This document shows, in pieces, positions 33,861 to 43,343 of a DNA stretch of 64,000 nt. Each line of letters begins with the position of its first letter. The first letter of the stretch is position 1. The translations under genes were made by a program, and so were the position numbers. Origin of the DNA: CALCEB01 sp035531475 (GTDB lineage Bacteria; Acidobacteriota; Terriglobia; UBA7540). The stretch spans positions 1 through 64,000 of the forward strand of contig DATKST010000113.1 of the NCBI GenBank assembly GCA_035531475.1. Reading direction: 5' to 3'. The notes under the pieces are model-generated. The model did no database searches, had not been told where the DNA came from, and worked only from the letters and a program-made list of their open reading frames with translations.

Positions 33861-36146
33861 ATGAGGAGCACACCGGAATTCTTCAAAAAATCGATCGTCA
33901 TACTGATCGCGGCGTGCTGCGCCGCGTGTTCCACCGACCCGAATGCCCGCAAGCAGAAATACTTCCAGAGCGGGCTCAAGTATTTCCAAAAGGGTGAATA
34001 CCGCGCTGCCGACATTGAATTCGCCAACGCCACCCGGATCGATCCCAAGTTCGCTGCGGCCCACTATGAACTTGCAAAATGTAATCTCAAGTTAGGTGTT
34101 TGGTCCACCGCTTATCAGGAATTGACGCGGACCGTTGACCTTGACCCCAACAACGTGAAGGCGCACTTGGCTTTGGGAAACCTTCTGCTCGCGGCGCGCC
34201 AATTCAAACGCGCCCAGGATGAAGCGCAAACAGTGCTGAAGAAGGACCCGAATAACGTCGGCGCGCACATCCTGATGGCCAATGCGGATGCGGGACTTTC
34301 CAACATTGAAGGCTCCCTGCAACAGATGCAAGGCGCCATCCAGCTCGCGCCCACGCGCCCGCAGTCGTACTTGAATATGGCTCTCCTTCAGCTTGACGCC
34401 AAGCAAACGGCCCAAGCCGAAGATAGCTTCAAGAAGGCGATTCAACTCGATCCGAAGTCGGTTTCCGCAATTCTCGCTCTCGGCAATTTCTACATGAGCC
34501 AGAAGCGTTGGCCCGATGCCGAACAGCAATTCCAGCAAGCCGTCACCCTGTCACCCAAGTCCGCCGTGCCCCGCGTGGCGCTCGCCAAACTTTATCTGAT
34601 CCAGGGACAGAAGGACAAAGCGGACCAGGTGATGATGGATGCCAAGAAGGCCTTGGCAGGCCAGCACGGAGACAACCGGCTGCTCGGCGACTACTATTTC
34701 GTCACCGGAAACATGGATAAGGCGTTGAGCGAATACGCCTCGGAATTCAAGGACCACCCCAAGAACCAGGAAATTAAGAAGAATTACGCCCAATTGCTAT
34801 TGCTCCATGGCGACGTGGATCCCTCCCAGAAGCTGGTGGATGAAATCCTGAAAGATCATCCCAAGGATGAAGCGGCTTTGATCCTGAAAGGCCAGATTCT
34901 GCTCCATAAGAACCAGGTGAATGACGCTATCCAGCCGCTTCAGTCGGCGGTCACGGCGGAGCCGGATAATCCTGCGGCCCACTATTTCCTGGGCGTGGCT
35001 TTTAACGCCAAGGGTAACTTGAGTCGCGCCCAAGCCGAATGGCAGAATGCCGCGCGCCTTCGCCCCACGATGCTCGAGGCCCAAGAAGCTCTGACCAGCA
35101 TTGCGATTCGCAAGAACGATCCGGATCTCCTGAGGCAAACTTCAGAAAAACTGATTCAACTGAGGCCCAACGCCCCCAACGGTTATGTCTTGCACGCGGC
35201 GGCGCTGTTTTCAAAACACGATACTGCGGGCGGCGAAGCAGACTTGAAAAAGGCCATTGAGGTTGCTCCCGGCGATCCTCTTGGGTATACGCGGCTTGCC
35301 GGATTCCGCCGTTCCCAGAAGAAATATCCTGAAGCGCAGCAACTTTACGAGAAGGCGCTCAGTTTGAATCCGGGATATTTTGAAGCGCTGGACGGGTTGG
35401 TGGGGCTCTACCTGGATGAAAAGAAGCCGGCCCAAGCCATCAAAGCGGTAAACGCCCAAATCGCCAAGAGTCCCAACAACGCCGCTTTCTATTTCACCCA
35501 AGCCAAGCTCTACGCCGCGACGCGCGACTTGCCAAAGGCCCTGACGGCGGCGCAAAAATCCGTGGATCTTGCCAAGGACAATTTTACAGCGGTAATGCTG
35601 TTGGCTGGCCTGGAAGCCGCCTCCGGCGACCGCGCCGGCGCCACGGCGGGCTATCAACACGCCATGCAGTTGCAGCCCAATAACCCCCAGCCCTTTGTGC
35701 TTCTGGCTCAAGTGCTGGAACAGCAGGGTCAGTGGCAAAAGGCCCAGGATCTTTATCAAAAAGCGCTGCAGGTCTCGCCCGATTACCCGCTGGCTGCCAA
35801 CAACCTCGCTTTCCTTTATCTCCAGCACAACATCAATACCAACGTGGCGCTTTCGCTGGCCCAAACCGCCCGGCGCGGCATGCCGGATTCTCCGGCTACG
35901 GCCGACACCTTGGGGTGGGCTTACTACCATCAGGGCCTTTTCAAGCTCGCCGCCGGGCTCTTTGAAGAGGCTTCCAAGAAGTCTCCCAATGATCCCGATA
36001 TCCACTACCACCTGGGCTTGGCGGATCAGAAGCTGGGAGATGCGTTGCGGGCTAGACAGGAACTCGAAAAGTCCCTCACGCTCGATCCCAACTTCGCGGA
36101 TGCCAGCGCCGCCAAGGCGGCGCTGGCCACCATGCCGCGCGGCTGA
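33861..36146 (+). CDS. TPR-repeat lipoprotein of the PEP-CTERM system (PrsT type)
   Basis: A 761-residue protein. The N-terminal hydrophobic segment ends in IAACCAACS, giving a lipobox Cys near residue 19-20. The rest is about twenty tetratricopeptide repeats (for example YFQKGEYRAADIEFANATRI, ALILKGQILLHKNQVNDA, LGLADQKLGDALRARQELEK). Giant TPR lipoproteins of this size stand next to exosortases in many genomes and are named PrsT. It probably scaffolds the envelope assembly machinery. It starts 89 bases after EpsI and completes a three-gene plus-strand operon. Confidence 0.88.
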   Translation: MRSTPEFFKKSIVILIAACCAACSTDPNARKQKYFQSGLKYFQKGEYRAADIEFANATRIDPKFAAAHYELAKCNLKLGVWSTAYQELTRTVDLDPNNVKAHLALGNLLLAARQFKRAQDEAQTVLKKDPNNVGAHILMANADAGLSNIEGSLQQMQGAIQLAPTRPQSYLNMALLQLDAKQTAQAEDSFKKAIQLDPKSVSAILALGNFYMSQKRWPDAEQQFQQAVTLSPKSAVPRVALAKLYLIQGQKDKADQVMMDAKKALAGQHGDNRLLGDYYFVTGNMDKALSEYASEFKDHPKNQEIKKNYAQLLLLHGDVDPSQKLVDEILKDHPKDEAALILKGQILLHKNQVNDAIQPLQSAVTAEPDNPAAHYFLGVAFNAKGNLSRAQAEWQNAARLRPTMLEAQEALTSIAIRKNDPDLLRQTSEKLIQLRPNAPNGYVLHAAALFSKHDTAGGEADLKKAIEVAPGDPLGYTRLAGFRRSQKKYPEAQQLYEKALSLNPGYFEALDGLVGLYLDEKKPAQAIKAVNAQIAKSPNNAAFYFTQAKLYAATRDLPKALTAAQKSVDLAKDNFTAVMLLAGLEAASGDRAGATAGYQHAMQLQPNNPQPFVLLAQVLEQQGQWQKAQDLYQKALQVSPDYPLAANNLAFLYLQHNINTNVALSLAQTARRGMPDSPATADTLGWAYYHQGLFKLAAGLFEEASKKSPNDPDIHYHLGLADQKLGDALRARQELEKSLTLDPNFADASAAKAALATMPRG

Positions 36147-36572
36147 CCCGGCGCACCCGGGTTTTTGACCGGGGCCCTTCACACGGGTTTAGTTTGACGG
36201 CCACCCGGATACGCGATCACCGTGCCCTGGCGGTCCTCGAATAAGACCTCGCGAATAGCCTGGGCTAGGATCAATGCTGTTCACTGCCTGACCCATCACC
36301 CCGGCCCTCTCCACGCCTGTGGGGAGAGGGGGAACCGCGCAGCGGTGGGTGAGGGGATCTGGTTCAGCCGTGTGCATCCGTCCCTGATCCGCCGGTCGCA
36401 CGGATGGGTCCGAAGCTCGAAACTGGCAGGTCCAGGAGTGGTTTGGAGCTTCGCATTCCTAAGCCGGAGTTGTGATACTATTTTCCAATCGGAATTTGCA
36501 AAGCGCCTGGGTTGAGCGCGGCCTTGCCGTGCCATCCAAGCCGGGCAATGTGATTGAACTGAGAGGTTTTGT
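36147..36572. repeat. intergenic region with truncated family A element
   Basis: About 425 bases without a full gene. The left terminal motif CAATGCTGTTCACT is at about 36272-36285, followed by the central palindrome (CCCTCTCC...GGGGAGAGGG) and the GGTGGGTGAGGGG arm to about 36355; the right terminal repeat is missing. Left of it, the minus-strand frame ending at the TCA at 36179-36181 reads LAQAIREVLFEDRQGTVIAY before the element, a possible 3' remnant of a gene cut by the insertion. Confidence 0.5.
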
Positions 36573-37328
36573 ATGTCTGGCCATTCGAAGTGGGCAACGA
36601 TTAAGCATAAGAAAGGCGCATTGGATGCCCGCCGCGGCAAAATCTTTACCAAGCTGATTAAGGAGATCACGGTGGCGGCGCGCATCAGCGGCGGTGACGC
36701 TGACTCCAACCCCCGCCTGCGCACGGCGATCGCTGCGGCGAAGGCTGAAAACATGCCGGCTGACAACATCAAGCGCGCCATGCAAAAGGGTACGGGCGAA
36801 CTGCCCGGCGCCACCTATGAGGAATCAACCTACGAAGCCTACGGCCCGGGGGGCGTGGCCATGATCTTGGAAGTGGCTACGGACAACAAGAACCGCACGA
36901 TTTCGGAAATACGCCATATTATTTCCAAGCATGGTGGAAACCTGGGTGAAAGCGGCTGCGTCGCCTGGATGTTCTCGAAGAAGGGTTACATCGTGGTTGA
37001 AAAGTCGAAGGTGGACGAGGAAAAGCTTCTGACCTTGATTACCGAGGCTGACGCCGACGATATGAACGACGATGGCAGCAATTGGGAGGTTTTTTGCGCG
37101 CCCAATAAGCTCCACGAAGTTGCCGACAGCCTGAAAGCGGCGGGGGTTGAGCCGGACGTTGTGGAAATCTCCATGATCCCGCAAACTTACGTCAAACTAT
37201 CGGGCAAGGTCGCCCAACAAATGCTGCGCCTCAGCGAAGAGCTGGAAGACCACGAAGACGTGCAGCACGTATACTCCAATTTTGACATTGAGGAATCCGA
37301 GCTTCACGCGCTGGCCGAAGCCAAATGA
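36573..37328 (+). CDS. YebC/PmpR family protein
   Basis: A 251-residue protein beginning SGHSKWATIKHKKGALDARR, the invariant YebC start, followed by FTKLIKEITVAAR and PADNIKRAMQKGTGE. The acidic third domain is present (EELEDHEDVQHVYSNFDIE). Family members act as transcriptional regulators or as translation factors relieving stalls at proline stretches. A GAGAGG site precedes the ATG. The stop overlaps the next gene by 4 bases, so the secreted unknown downstream is cotranslated. Confidence 0.95.
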   Translation: MSGHSKWATIKHKKGALDARRGKIFTKLIKEITVAARISGGDADSNPRLRTAIAAAKAENMPADNIKRAMQKGTGELPGATYEESTYEAYGPGGVAMILEVATDNKNRTISEIRHIISKHGGNLGESGCVAWMFSKKGYIVVEKSKVDEEKLLTLITEADADDMNDDGSNWEVFCAPNKLHEVADSLKAAGVEPDVVEISMIPQTYVKLSGKVAQQMLRLSEELEDHEDVQHVYSNFDIEESELHALAEAK

Positions 37329-38080
37329 GCGCCCTGCGCCGCGGTTGCGACCATTTGAAAATGGATGGCTCTTCGGACTCCAGACGAAACATGGCTTCCT
37401 TCCGTTCTTCTGCCGGCGGACCGGCGGGTTTTCATTGGTTTTCTATTGCCATCGTGTCGCTTGCCTGCCTTTTCCTGCTCCCTCCCATTGGTGCTGAAGC
37501 CCAGGAGTCCCCTGGCGGCGCCAGCTTGAGTTACACCAAAGTGCTGAAGGGCAGCATCCCCGAATACGAAAAGGTCACGGTCAACGCCGACGGCGCCGGA
37601 CAGTACGACGGCCGCAAACTCACGGATGCACCGGACCCCCGGCCTTTCAAGCTGACGCCGGCGGTGGTGTCCAAGCTGTTTGATCTGGCCGCCAGCCTGG
37701 AAGACTTCCAGAATGTCGATCTGGAGAGTCATAAGCGCGTCGCCAATTTGGGCCGGAAGACTTTCGTCTATCGCAAGGGCGCCGAGCAATTTCAATGCGT
37801 TTTTAACTACACGCTGAATCGCAAGGCGCGGGAGTTGACGAACCTTTTCGAGGGTTTGGCGGCCGTGGAGAACCACCTGGCCACGCTGGAATATTCCATG
37901 AAGTACGATCATCTGGGACTGCCCCGCGATCTCACGGAAATTCAAGCCGACCTGGATCAGGGCGCGCTCACTGACCCCGCGCTCCTCGCTCCCGATTTGA
38001 AAGAAATCATCCAGGATTCGCGCTACCTGCATATTGCCCAAGTCCGGGCGCAACGCATTTTGGACCAGATTCAAGACTGA
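37325..38080 (+). CDS. hypothetical secreted or membrane-anchored protein
   Basis: A 251-residue frame overlapping yebC by ATGA. A hydrophobic segment at about residues 38-57 (WFSIAIVSLACLFLLPPIG) followed by AEAQ suggests a signal peptide, so the real start may be the Met at 37361 or 37391. The mature part has VTVNADGAGQYDGRKL and a conserved YSMKYDHLGLPRDLTEIQAD end. I do not recognise a named family. Coupling to yebC is the only functional hint. Confidence 0.7.
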   Translation: MSALRRGCDHLKMDGSSDSRRNMASFRSSAGGPAGFHWFSIAIVSLACLFLLPPIGAEAQESPGGASLSYTKVLKGSIPEYEKVTVNADGAGQYDGRKLTDAPDPRPFKLTPAVVSKLFDLAASLEDFQNVDLESHKRVANLGRKTFVYRKGAEQFQCVFNYTLNRKARELTNLFEGLAAVENHLATLEYSMKYDHLGLPRDLTEIQADLDQGALTDPALLAPDLKEIIQDSRYLHIAQVRAQRILDQIQD

Positions 38081-38086
38081 CCCGGA

Positions 38087-39034
38087 TTATAAATACTTCG
38101 CCAGCTCGTTGACCACGTTCTCGACTCCCGCATAGGGATCGTCCGGTCCCTCAAACTCCACCGAATAGATACCCTTGAATCCAAGCTGGCGGGAAATAGC
38201 CACACATTCCCCAAAGTCGAACTGGGTTTCCTGGCCTTGAGCGTCAAACTTCAGCCCTTTGGCGTGGCACACGCTGATGGCAAGTGGAAAAAGCAGGCGC
38301 AAACCGCGCAGGCGGGTGGTTTCATCCAGGAAATTACCGAAATCCGGCAACGCCCGCAGATAGGGGCTGCCCACGCGCTTGATGAGATTGGCCAGTTCGT
38401 CCGGGAACTGATAACCGATTCCGGCATGATTCTCGATTAAGACAAAAATTCCCAGCGGTTTGCCGTATGCCACAAGTTGACGGTAGGATTCGACTGTGGG
38501 CGCGGGATTCTGCGGATCGAACTTCCCGGGATCGGCGCGGACCGATCGCCCTCGCAGAGTGTGAGCCATGTCGATCCATTTCTTGACCTCGCCGATGGCC
38601 GCATTGCGGATGACCGGGTTGGGATCAGAAAGTCCTCCTCCGGTCCAAAGCTCATCGATGTCCACAGGGATGTTCACCAGAGTGGAATGAGCTCGGACGA
38701 GCTGATTGCGAAGTTCGGTCACGTAGGCGGCTTCGGTGGAGGCAAAATGCGGCGCTGCGAATTCCAGGTTATGGACCTTGTAGCGTTCTGCGATCATTCC
38801 CGGAAAATCGAGCAGCGCAAGCTGTTGGTTGTAGGGAATTGTCCCCTTCGTCTTCGCCGTCACGAAGAACCGGTGGAAGCTCCAGGTTGAAACCCCAATG
38901 CGGGATCGAGGGCCGGGAACGTAATGATGAACCACCCTGCGCCGGCGCCGGGCAAGCGCCGCAAGGTCCGTTCCGCCCATAAGCCCGGCCGCTGCTGCTT
39001 GGCCCCACCGAACCAGGAAATCCCGTCTGTCCAT
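38087..39034 (-). CDS. sugar phosphate isomerase/epimerase-like protein with Tat signal
   Basis: A 315-residue protein. The Met at 39034 is chosen over the frame start at 39349 because it opens a twin-arginine signal (MDRRDFLVRWGQAAAAGLMG). The body is an AP-endonuclease-2/xylose-isomerase-like TIM barrel: GVSTWSFHRF, VHNLEFAAPHF, VLIENHAGIGYQF, LPDFGNFLD, AKGLKFDAQG and IYSVEFEGPDDPYAG carry the candidate metal ligands (E, D, H, E). It would act in the periplasm on an unidentified sugar or polyol. It converges with the preceding plus-strand gene, 6 bases apart. Confidence 0.82.
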   Translation of the reverse strand: MDRRDFLVRWGQAAAAGLMGGTDLAALARRRRRVVHHYVPGPRSRIGVSTWSFHRFFVTAKTKGTIPYNQQLALLDFPGMIAERYKVHNLEFAAPHFASTEAAYVTELRNQLVRAHSTLVNIPVDIDELWTGGGLSDPNPVIRNAAIGEVKKWIDMAHTLRGRSVRADPGKFDPQNPAPTVESYRQLVAYGKPLGIFVLIENHAGIGYQFPDELANLIKRVGSPYLRALPDFGNFLDETTRLRGLRLLFPLAISVCHAKGLKFDAQGQETQFDFGECVAISRQLGFKGIYSVEFEGPDDPYAGVENVVNELAKYL

Positions 39035-39107
39035 TCTGTGTTCTCCGTGGGGTTCTGCGGCCGAATTCGCGTTGAAGGGCGCCGCACCATCCTGTACAAC
39101 CCGCCCA

Positions 39108-40136
39108 TTATTTTTCCTGGTTTTCATCTCGGGCCATGCGGCGCGAAATTTCGCGCAGTTTTTCCGCGAGCTCGGGAAGGCGGGAAAGATAAGCGTGAAT
39201 CGTTTTGAATTGCTCGAAGGGCCGGGCGGGAGTTCCCCAAACCACCATTCCCTTTTTGATGACCTTGCCGGGAAGAATTCCGGCTTGGCCGCCGACACGA
39301 ACCTGATCTTCAATTCGGACGTGCTCGCCAATGCCAACCTGCCCGCCAATCACCACGTGATCCCCGATTTCTGAACTTCCGGAGATTCCGGTTTGCGAAA
39401 CGATGATGCAATGCCGTCCGATACGGACGTTGTGGGCGATCTGCACCAGGTTGTCGATTTTGGTTCCTTGTCCAATCACCGTCTCACCCAGCGAACCCCG
39501 GTCGATGGTGGTGTTGCACCCCACCTCTACGTCATCTTCGATCCGGACTTGGCCGATTTGCGGGAATTTTTGATGCCGGCCCTCCACAAAGATATAGCCA
39601 AAACCGTCTCCGCCAATGACCACGCCGGAGTGCAATATCACGCGATTTCCGATACGGGCGCCGGGATAAATCGAGACATGGGGATGGAGCGTGCACTCCG
39701 TTCCGATCTCCACGCCTTCGCCCACAAAACTTCCCGCGCCGATTGACGTGCCCACGCCGATCTTCGCGGACTTTTCGATGACAGCATTCGGGCCTACGCT
39801 GGCCCCGCCCGCCACCTCTGCATCGGGTGAAACTACGGCCGTCGGATGAATGCCCGGCGCAACCGCAGGCGGCGGTAGAATTGCCGCGGCAACTCGAATC
39901 AAGGCCAGCTTGGGACGCGCCACCGCGATGGTGGTGTGGCCCGCCACCCGTTGGCCCGAAGGAACGATGATGCAACCCGCACCGCTTCGTACCGCCTGCC
40001 CCAGACCTTGAGTTCCTTCCGCAAACGCAATCTGGCCGCCCGTGGCCCGGTCAAGCCCGGCAATTCCCCGGATTTCCGTCTCTCCGTCTCCATCAAGGAC
40101 GCCCTCAACCAGTTTGGCAATTTCGTGGACTTTCAT
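39108..40136 (-). CDS. lpxD: UDP-3-O-acylglucosamine N-acyltransferase
   Basis: A 342-residue LpxD. An N-terminal uridine-binding domain (residues 1-~100: VHEIAKLVEGVLDGDGETEI, AGLDRATGGQIAFAEG) is followed by the left-handed beta-helix of hexapeptide repeats (about 105-310) with the catalytic His in IAHNVRIGRHC. The C-terminal helix (PARPFEQFKTIHAYLSRLPE) packs on the trimer. It transfers a 3-hydroxyacyl chain from ACP in lipid A synthesis, which shows that the organism makes an LPS-type outer membrane. It follows an LpxL-type gene on the same strand. Confidence 0.95.
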   Translation of the reverse strand: MKVHEIAKLVEGVLDGDGETEIRGIAGLDRATGGQIAFAEGTQGLGQAVRSGAGCIIVPSGQRVAGHTTIAVARPKLALIRVAAAILPPPAVAPGIHPTAVVSPDAEVAGGASVGPNAVIEKSAKIGVGTSIGAGSFVGEGVEIGTECTLHPHVSIYPGARIGNRVILHSGVVIGGDGFGYIFVEGRHQKFPQIGQVRIEDDVEVGCNTTIDRGSLGETVIGQGTKIDNLVQIAHNVRIGRHCIIVSQTGISGSSEIGDHVVIGGQVGIGEHVRIEDQVRVGGQAGILPGKVIKKGMVVWGTPARPFEQFKTIHAYLSRLPELAEKLREISRRMARDENQEK

Positions 40137-40148
40137 TCTGAACCTCGA

Positions 40149-41129
40149 CTAACGGGGATACAGTGGCGGCTCGCCGGGTGGACGGGTTTTCCAGCGCCGG
40201 TGCACCCAGAGCCATTGATCCGGGTAACGCCGCACGTATTCTTCCAGCCGCCGGGTAAAATTAGCCGTGTTCGCCCGGATTTCCTCTTCGGGGTTCTCAC
40301 AGCGAATCCATTCGACGGAGTCAAAGCGGAGGCGATATTTTCCAAGCTCACGGTCCCAGATGACCAACCCCAGCACCAAGGGCGCTCCGGTCTTGCGCGC
40401 AATCCGGGCAGGGCCGGTGGTGGTGCAGGCTGGCCGGCCAAAGAAATCAACGAAGACGCCTTCGGAAACAAGCATGTTTTGATCCATCAGGATGCCGACC
40501 GAGTCACCCTCTTTCAGGGCGCGCAGGACCTCACGCGCAAAATCCCGCTTCTCAATAGGCTGCCCGCCGCTCAAGCAACGAAGATGATTAATCAGCCCGT
40601 CGATCAGAGGATTATCCAGTTGCCGGACCACAAACTTCACGGGATGACCGTAAATACCATGAGCGAAGGAGCCAAGCTCCCAGCACCCAAAATGCGCGGT
40701 CAGAAAGATCAGACCTTTGCCCTGTTCTTGCGCCCGCGCAAAATGCTCAAAACCATCGTAGACGATGAGGTCCTCAATATTGGCGCGGTTCAGACCCGGA
40801 AAGTGGGCGAAGTCCGAGAGCATCCTGCCCAGGTTTTGGAAGCAGGCAAAAAGTACCTTGCGGCGCTGGCGGGGAGACCATTCCGGGTAAGCCAGGGCCA
40901 AATTTTGAAGCCCCACCTGCCGCAGTTTGGGCCAAACCCAGTAGCAGAACGCAGCAAGCACGGCGCAGATGCCACGGGCCAGACGATTCGGCAAATGGCC
41001 CAAAACCCCAAGCACCATTCGGGCGGCCGCGTATTCAATCCAGTCCCTCCGCGGCGTGGGCGCTCGCGGTGGGTTAGGATTGGCCGGACTCCAGCCCGGA
41101 GTTGAATCCGTTTGGGCAGTAAAACCCAA
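40149..41129 (-). CDS. lipid A late acyltransferase (LpxL/HtrB family)
   Basis: A 326-residue LpxL/HtrB-like enzyme. The catalytic HX4E motif is visible in LTAHFGCWELGSF, followed by the family motifs FVVRQLDNPLIDGLI, ALKEGDSVGILMDQN and VFVDFFGRPACTTTGPARIA. A hydrophobic helix lies near residues 45-65. It adds a secondary acyl chain to lipid A, or acts on another lipid. The lpxD gene follows 12 bases later, making a lipid A pair. Confidence 0.9.
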   Translation of the reverse strand: MGFTAQTDSTPGWSPANPNPPRAPTPRRDWIEYAAARMVLGVLGHLPNRLARGICAVLAAFCYWVWPKLRQVGLQNLALAYPEWSPRQRRKVLFACFQNLGRMLSDFAHFPGLNRANIEDLIVYDGFEHFARAQEQGKGLIFLTAHFGCWELGSFAHGIYGHPVKFVVRQLDNPLIDGLINHLRCLSGGQPIEKRDFAREVLRALKEGDSVGILMDQNMLVSEGVFVDFFGRPACTTTGPARIARKTGAPLVLGLVIWDRELGKYRLRFDSVEWIRCENPEEEIRANTANFTRRLEEYVRRYPDQWLWVHRRWKTRPPGEPPLYPR

Positions 41130-41560
41130 TCTCTTTGCTCCTCGCTATAGCCCGCTTATCTTATCGTAGCCAGTCAAGAGGACATCCTTGAATCCGGATT
41201 GAGTCCCCCGTGCCGTTTCCCGCCGGGTATTCCTTTTGCCGCCGCCGGCCGCGGCGCTCCGCCCTTGAGAATGAAATTATTTTGCCGCAGATTCCATCAT
41301 ATTCAAGATTGTATTCAAGCTCCAACCCAGGATTGAATTTCTACGAATATGCCAGGAATGCACGCGCGAACATGTTACCGGGGCAAGCCAAGACCTGCCG
41401 GGCTTCGCTTTGAATCTGGGTTATTCTTTTGCCGGAAGGTGGCTTCTGGCCTATGATTAACGCGATGCGGGGCTGCCGTTTCCGCGCCAGCCGGATGAGC
41501 GGGAAAAAGAGGGCGCGCTGCGCGGAGCGAAAAGTCTTTTCTTACTGAAAGGAAGACGCC
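41130..41560. other. intergenic region, no gene recognised
   Basis: About 430 bases between the divergent acyltransferase and GNAT genes, presumably holding both promoters. An AT-richer stretch lies at 41265-41350. I see no repeat family member, hairpin with T-run or conserved RNA here. Confidence 0.4.
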
Positions 41561-42526
41561 TTGCCAGCCGAAATTATCGATATTCGCCACTTCGAGGCGC
41601 GCGACTTCCAGCCATTGCTCGCTTCTGAATCCCGAACCTGGGAAAAAGAACTCCACTGGGACTTCACTTCCTCCGCGCACATCATTTCCGCGTGTCTGGG
41701 GGAAAAAAGGTTGACCGGGTATGCCTTGGTAAAGGCCGGGCGGGTCGTGGGTTATAGCTTCTTCGTCAACGAGGGGATCAAGGGCCTCATCGGGGACTTG
41801 TTTGTTGAGCAAGAGTGGGTCGATCCGGAAGAGCGCCGGATGTTGGTGGAGCACGTTCTGGAAACCATCATGGCAACTCCCGGATTGAAAAGGGTGGAGT
41901 CTCAACTTCCCCACTTCAAAGTGGAAGACGTGGGCCCGGACTTCCTAGCCCGCGGATTCGAAGTCTATCCCCGGCGTTTCATGGCCCTCGACCTGAAGCA
42001 GTGGACCGGCGAGGATCCCCCTTCGGCTAACATCTGGGAGAGTCTGGAAAATTTCACTCTGGTTCCCTGGCTCCGGCGTCATGACGCCGATGCCGCCAGC
42101 CTTCTCTTTCACACCTATCGCCGCCATGTAGATTCAAGGATTAATGACCAGTATCTTTCAATTCCAGGGTCATCCCGGCTCATTGAGAGCATCCTGCACC
42201 TTCACGGCTGCGGGGAGATCCTCCCGGGCCTTTCCCAGGCGGCTATTCACCTGCCCACGGGCAAGCTCGCCGCCATCCTGGTGCTCACCGAGGTTCGCCC
42301 CGGGACCGCGCATATTCCACAGATCGCGGTGGCGGAGGAATTCCAGGGGCACGGGCTTGGGCAGGCCATGATGCAACAGGGCTTCCGGGAGCTCGTGAAG
42401 CGTGGCCTGCATGAAGTCACACTGACGGTGACGGATTCAAACGCCGGGGCCGTGAGGCTCTACGAGCGGGTTGGATTCCGGACCTTTAGGATCTTCGGAG
42501 CCTACGTTTGGGAGCAGCGGGATTAG
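41561..42526 (+). CDS. GNAT family acetyltransferase, tandem domains
   Basis: A 321-residue protein starting with TTG at 41561, supported by AAAGGAAG about 6-8 bases upstream. Two GNAT-like halves are visible: the first (about 1-150, with LTGYALVKAGRVVGYSFFV and GDLFVEQEW) and the second (about 165-321) with the acetyl-CoA signature VAEEFQGHGLGQAMMQQG and NAGAVRLYERVGFRTFR. The substrate is unknown. It is monocistronic, followed by a repeat element. Confidence 0.85.
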   Translation: MPAEIIDIRHFEARDFQPLLASESRTWEKELHWDFTSSAHIISACLGEKRLTGYALVKAGRVVGYSFFVNEGIKGLIGDLFVEQEWVDPEERRMLVEHVLETIMATPGLKRVESQLPHFKVEDVGPDFLARGFEVYPRRFMALDLKQWTGEDPPSANIWESLENFTLVPWLRRHDADAASLLFHTYRRHVDSRINDQYLSIPGSSRLIESILHLHGCGEILPGLSQAAIHLPTGKLAAILVLTEVRPGTAHIPQIAVAEEFQGHGLGQAMMQQGFRELVKRGLHEVTLTVTDSNAGAVRLYERVGFRTFRIFGAYVWEQRD

Positions 42527-42821
42527 TCCGGATGCTATTCATTTAGGGCCCGTTCAGAAATAACTGTTCCATCTTCCAACCAGCACCCCTCACCCGCCGC
42601 TTCGCGTCACCCTCTCCCCGCTTGTGGGGAGAGGGGATGTATTGGGTCCTAAATGGAACAGTTATTATCTGACAGGTCGTTAGCCAACTATGCCATTGGA
42701 GCCTGATTTCCACGCGCTGTAGGGGCGGGCCTGGTGCCCGCCCGTGGGCGACCACAAGGGTCGCCTCTACAAGAGAGCTTCATGAATGATCCGGGTTAAG
42801 AAGACACCGTTCTTGGTGCGG
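42527..42821. repeat. intergenic repeats: family A element and family B palindrome
   Basis: 42537-42690 carries a family A relative whose two ends both contain AATAACTGTTCCAT in inverted orientation (about 42561 and 42654-42668) around the CCCTCTCCCCGC/GTGGGGAGAGGG palindrome. Its right half closely matches the left half of the copy at 18792-18970. 42718-42771 is a family B palindrome (GTAGGGGCGGGC...GGTCGCCTCTAC). No gene is supported in these 295 bases. Confidence 0.65.
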
Positions 42822-43283
42822 CTATTTTGAGCGGGTTTTCAGCAAATCTTTCAGCTCGTCCATGAACTCGCGGACATCCTTGAAGTCGAGGTAAACCGAA
42901 GCGAATCGCACGTAGGCCACTTTGTCCAGCCCTTTCAGCCGGCTCATCACCAGCTCACCCACTTCGTTGGACGACCGTTCGCGATTGATGGACTCGGCCA
43001 GATAGGATTCCGTCTCATTAACGATCTCTTCCAACTTGCTCACCGGAACCGGGCGTTTTTCACAAGCTTTCAGGAGGCCCGCCAGCAATTTCTGCCGCTC
43101 AAATTTCTCCCGGCGGCCGTCCTTCTTCACCACCATGTGAGGAATTTCATCAATCCGCTCGTAAGTGGTGAACCGCTTCTCGCACTTCCCGCACTCCCGC
43201 CGCCGGCGAATGGTGTCTCCGGCCTTGGCCTCGCGCGAATCAACCACCCGGTCTTCCAGATGACCACAAAATGGGCATTTCAT
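42822..43283 (-). CDS. nrdR: ribonucleotide reductase regulator NrdR
   Basis: A 153-residue repressor. The N-terminal zinc ribbon (CPFCGHLEDRVVDSR and CGKCEKRFTTYER, residues 3-45) is followed by an ATP-cone (VVKKDGRREKFERQKLLAGL onward). It binds NrdR boxes and represses ribonucleotide reductase genes according to the ATP/dATP state. No nrd gene lies in the window. Length and motifs match the family exactly. Confidence 0.96.
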   Translation of the reverse strand: MKCPFCGHLEDRVVDSREAKAGDTIRRRRECGKCEKRFTTYERIDEIPHMVVKKDGRREKFERQKLLAGLLKACEKRPVPVSKLEEIVNETESYLAESINRERSSNEVGELVMSRLKGLDKVAYVRFASVYLDFKDVREFMDELKDLLKTRSK

Positions 43284-43343
43284 ATGAAATCAGGGGCGAC
43301 CCTCGCCGCCACCCGCGCACAGCGGCTCAAAGAGTAATCCGGG

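Noticed and set aside
36189..36401. 70-codon minus-strand frame downstream of the TPR lipoprotein
   Set aside because: It is made largely of the family A palindrome translated in one frame and has no coding features.
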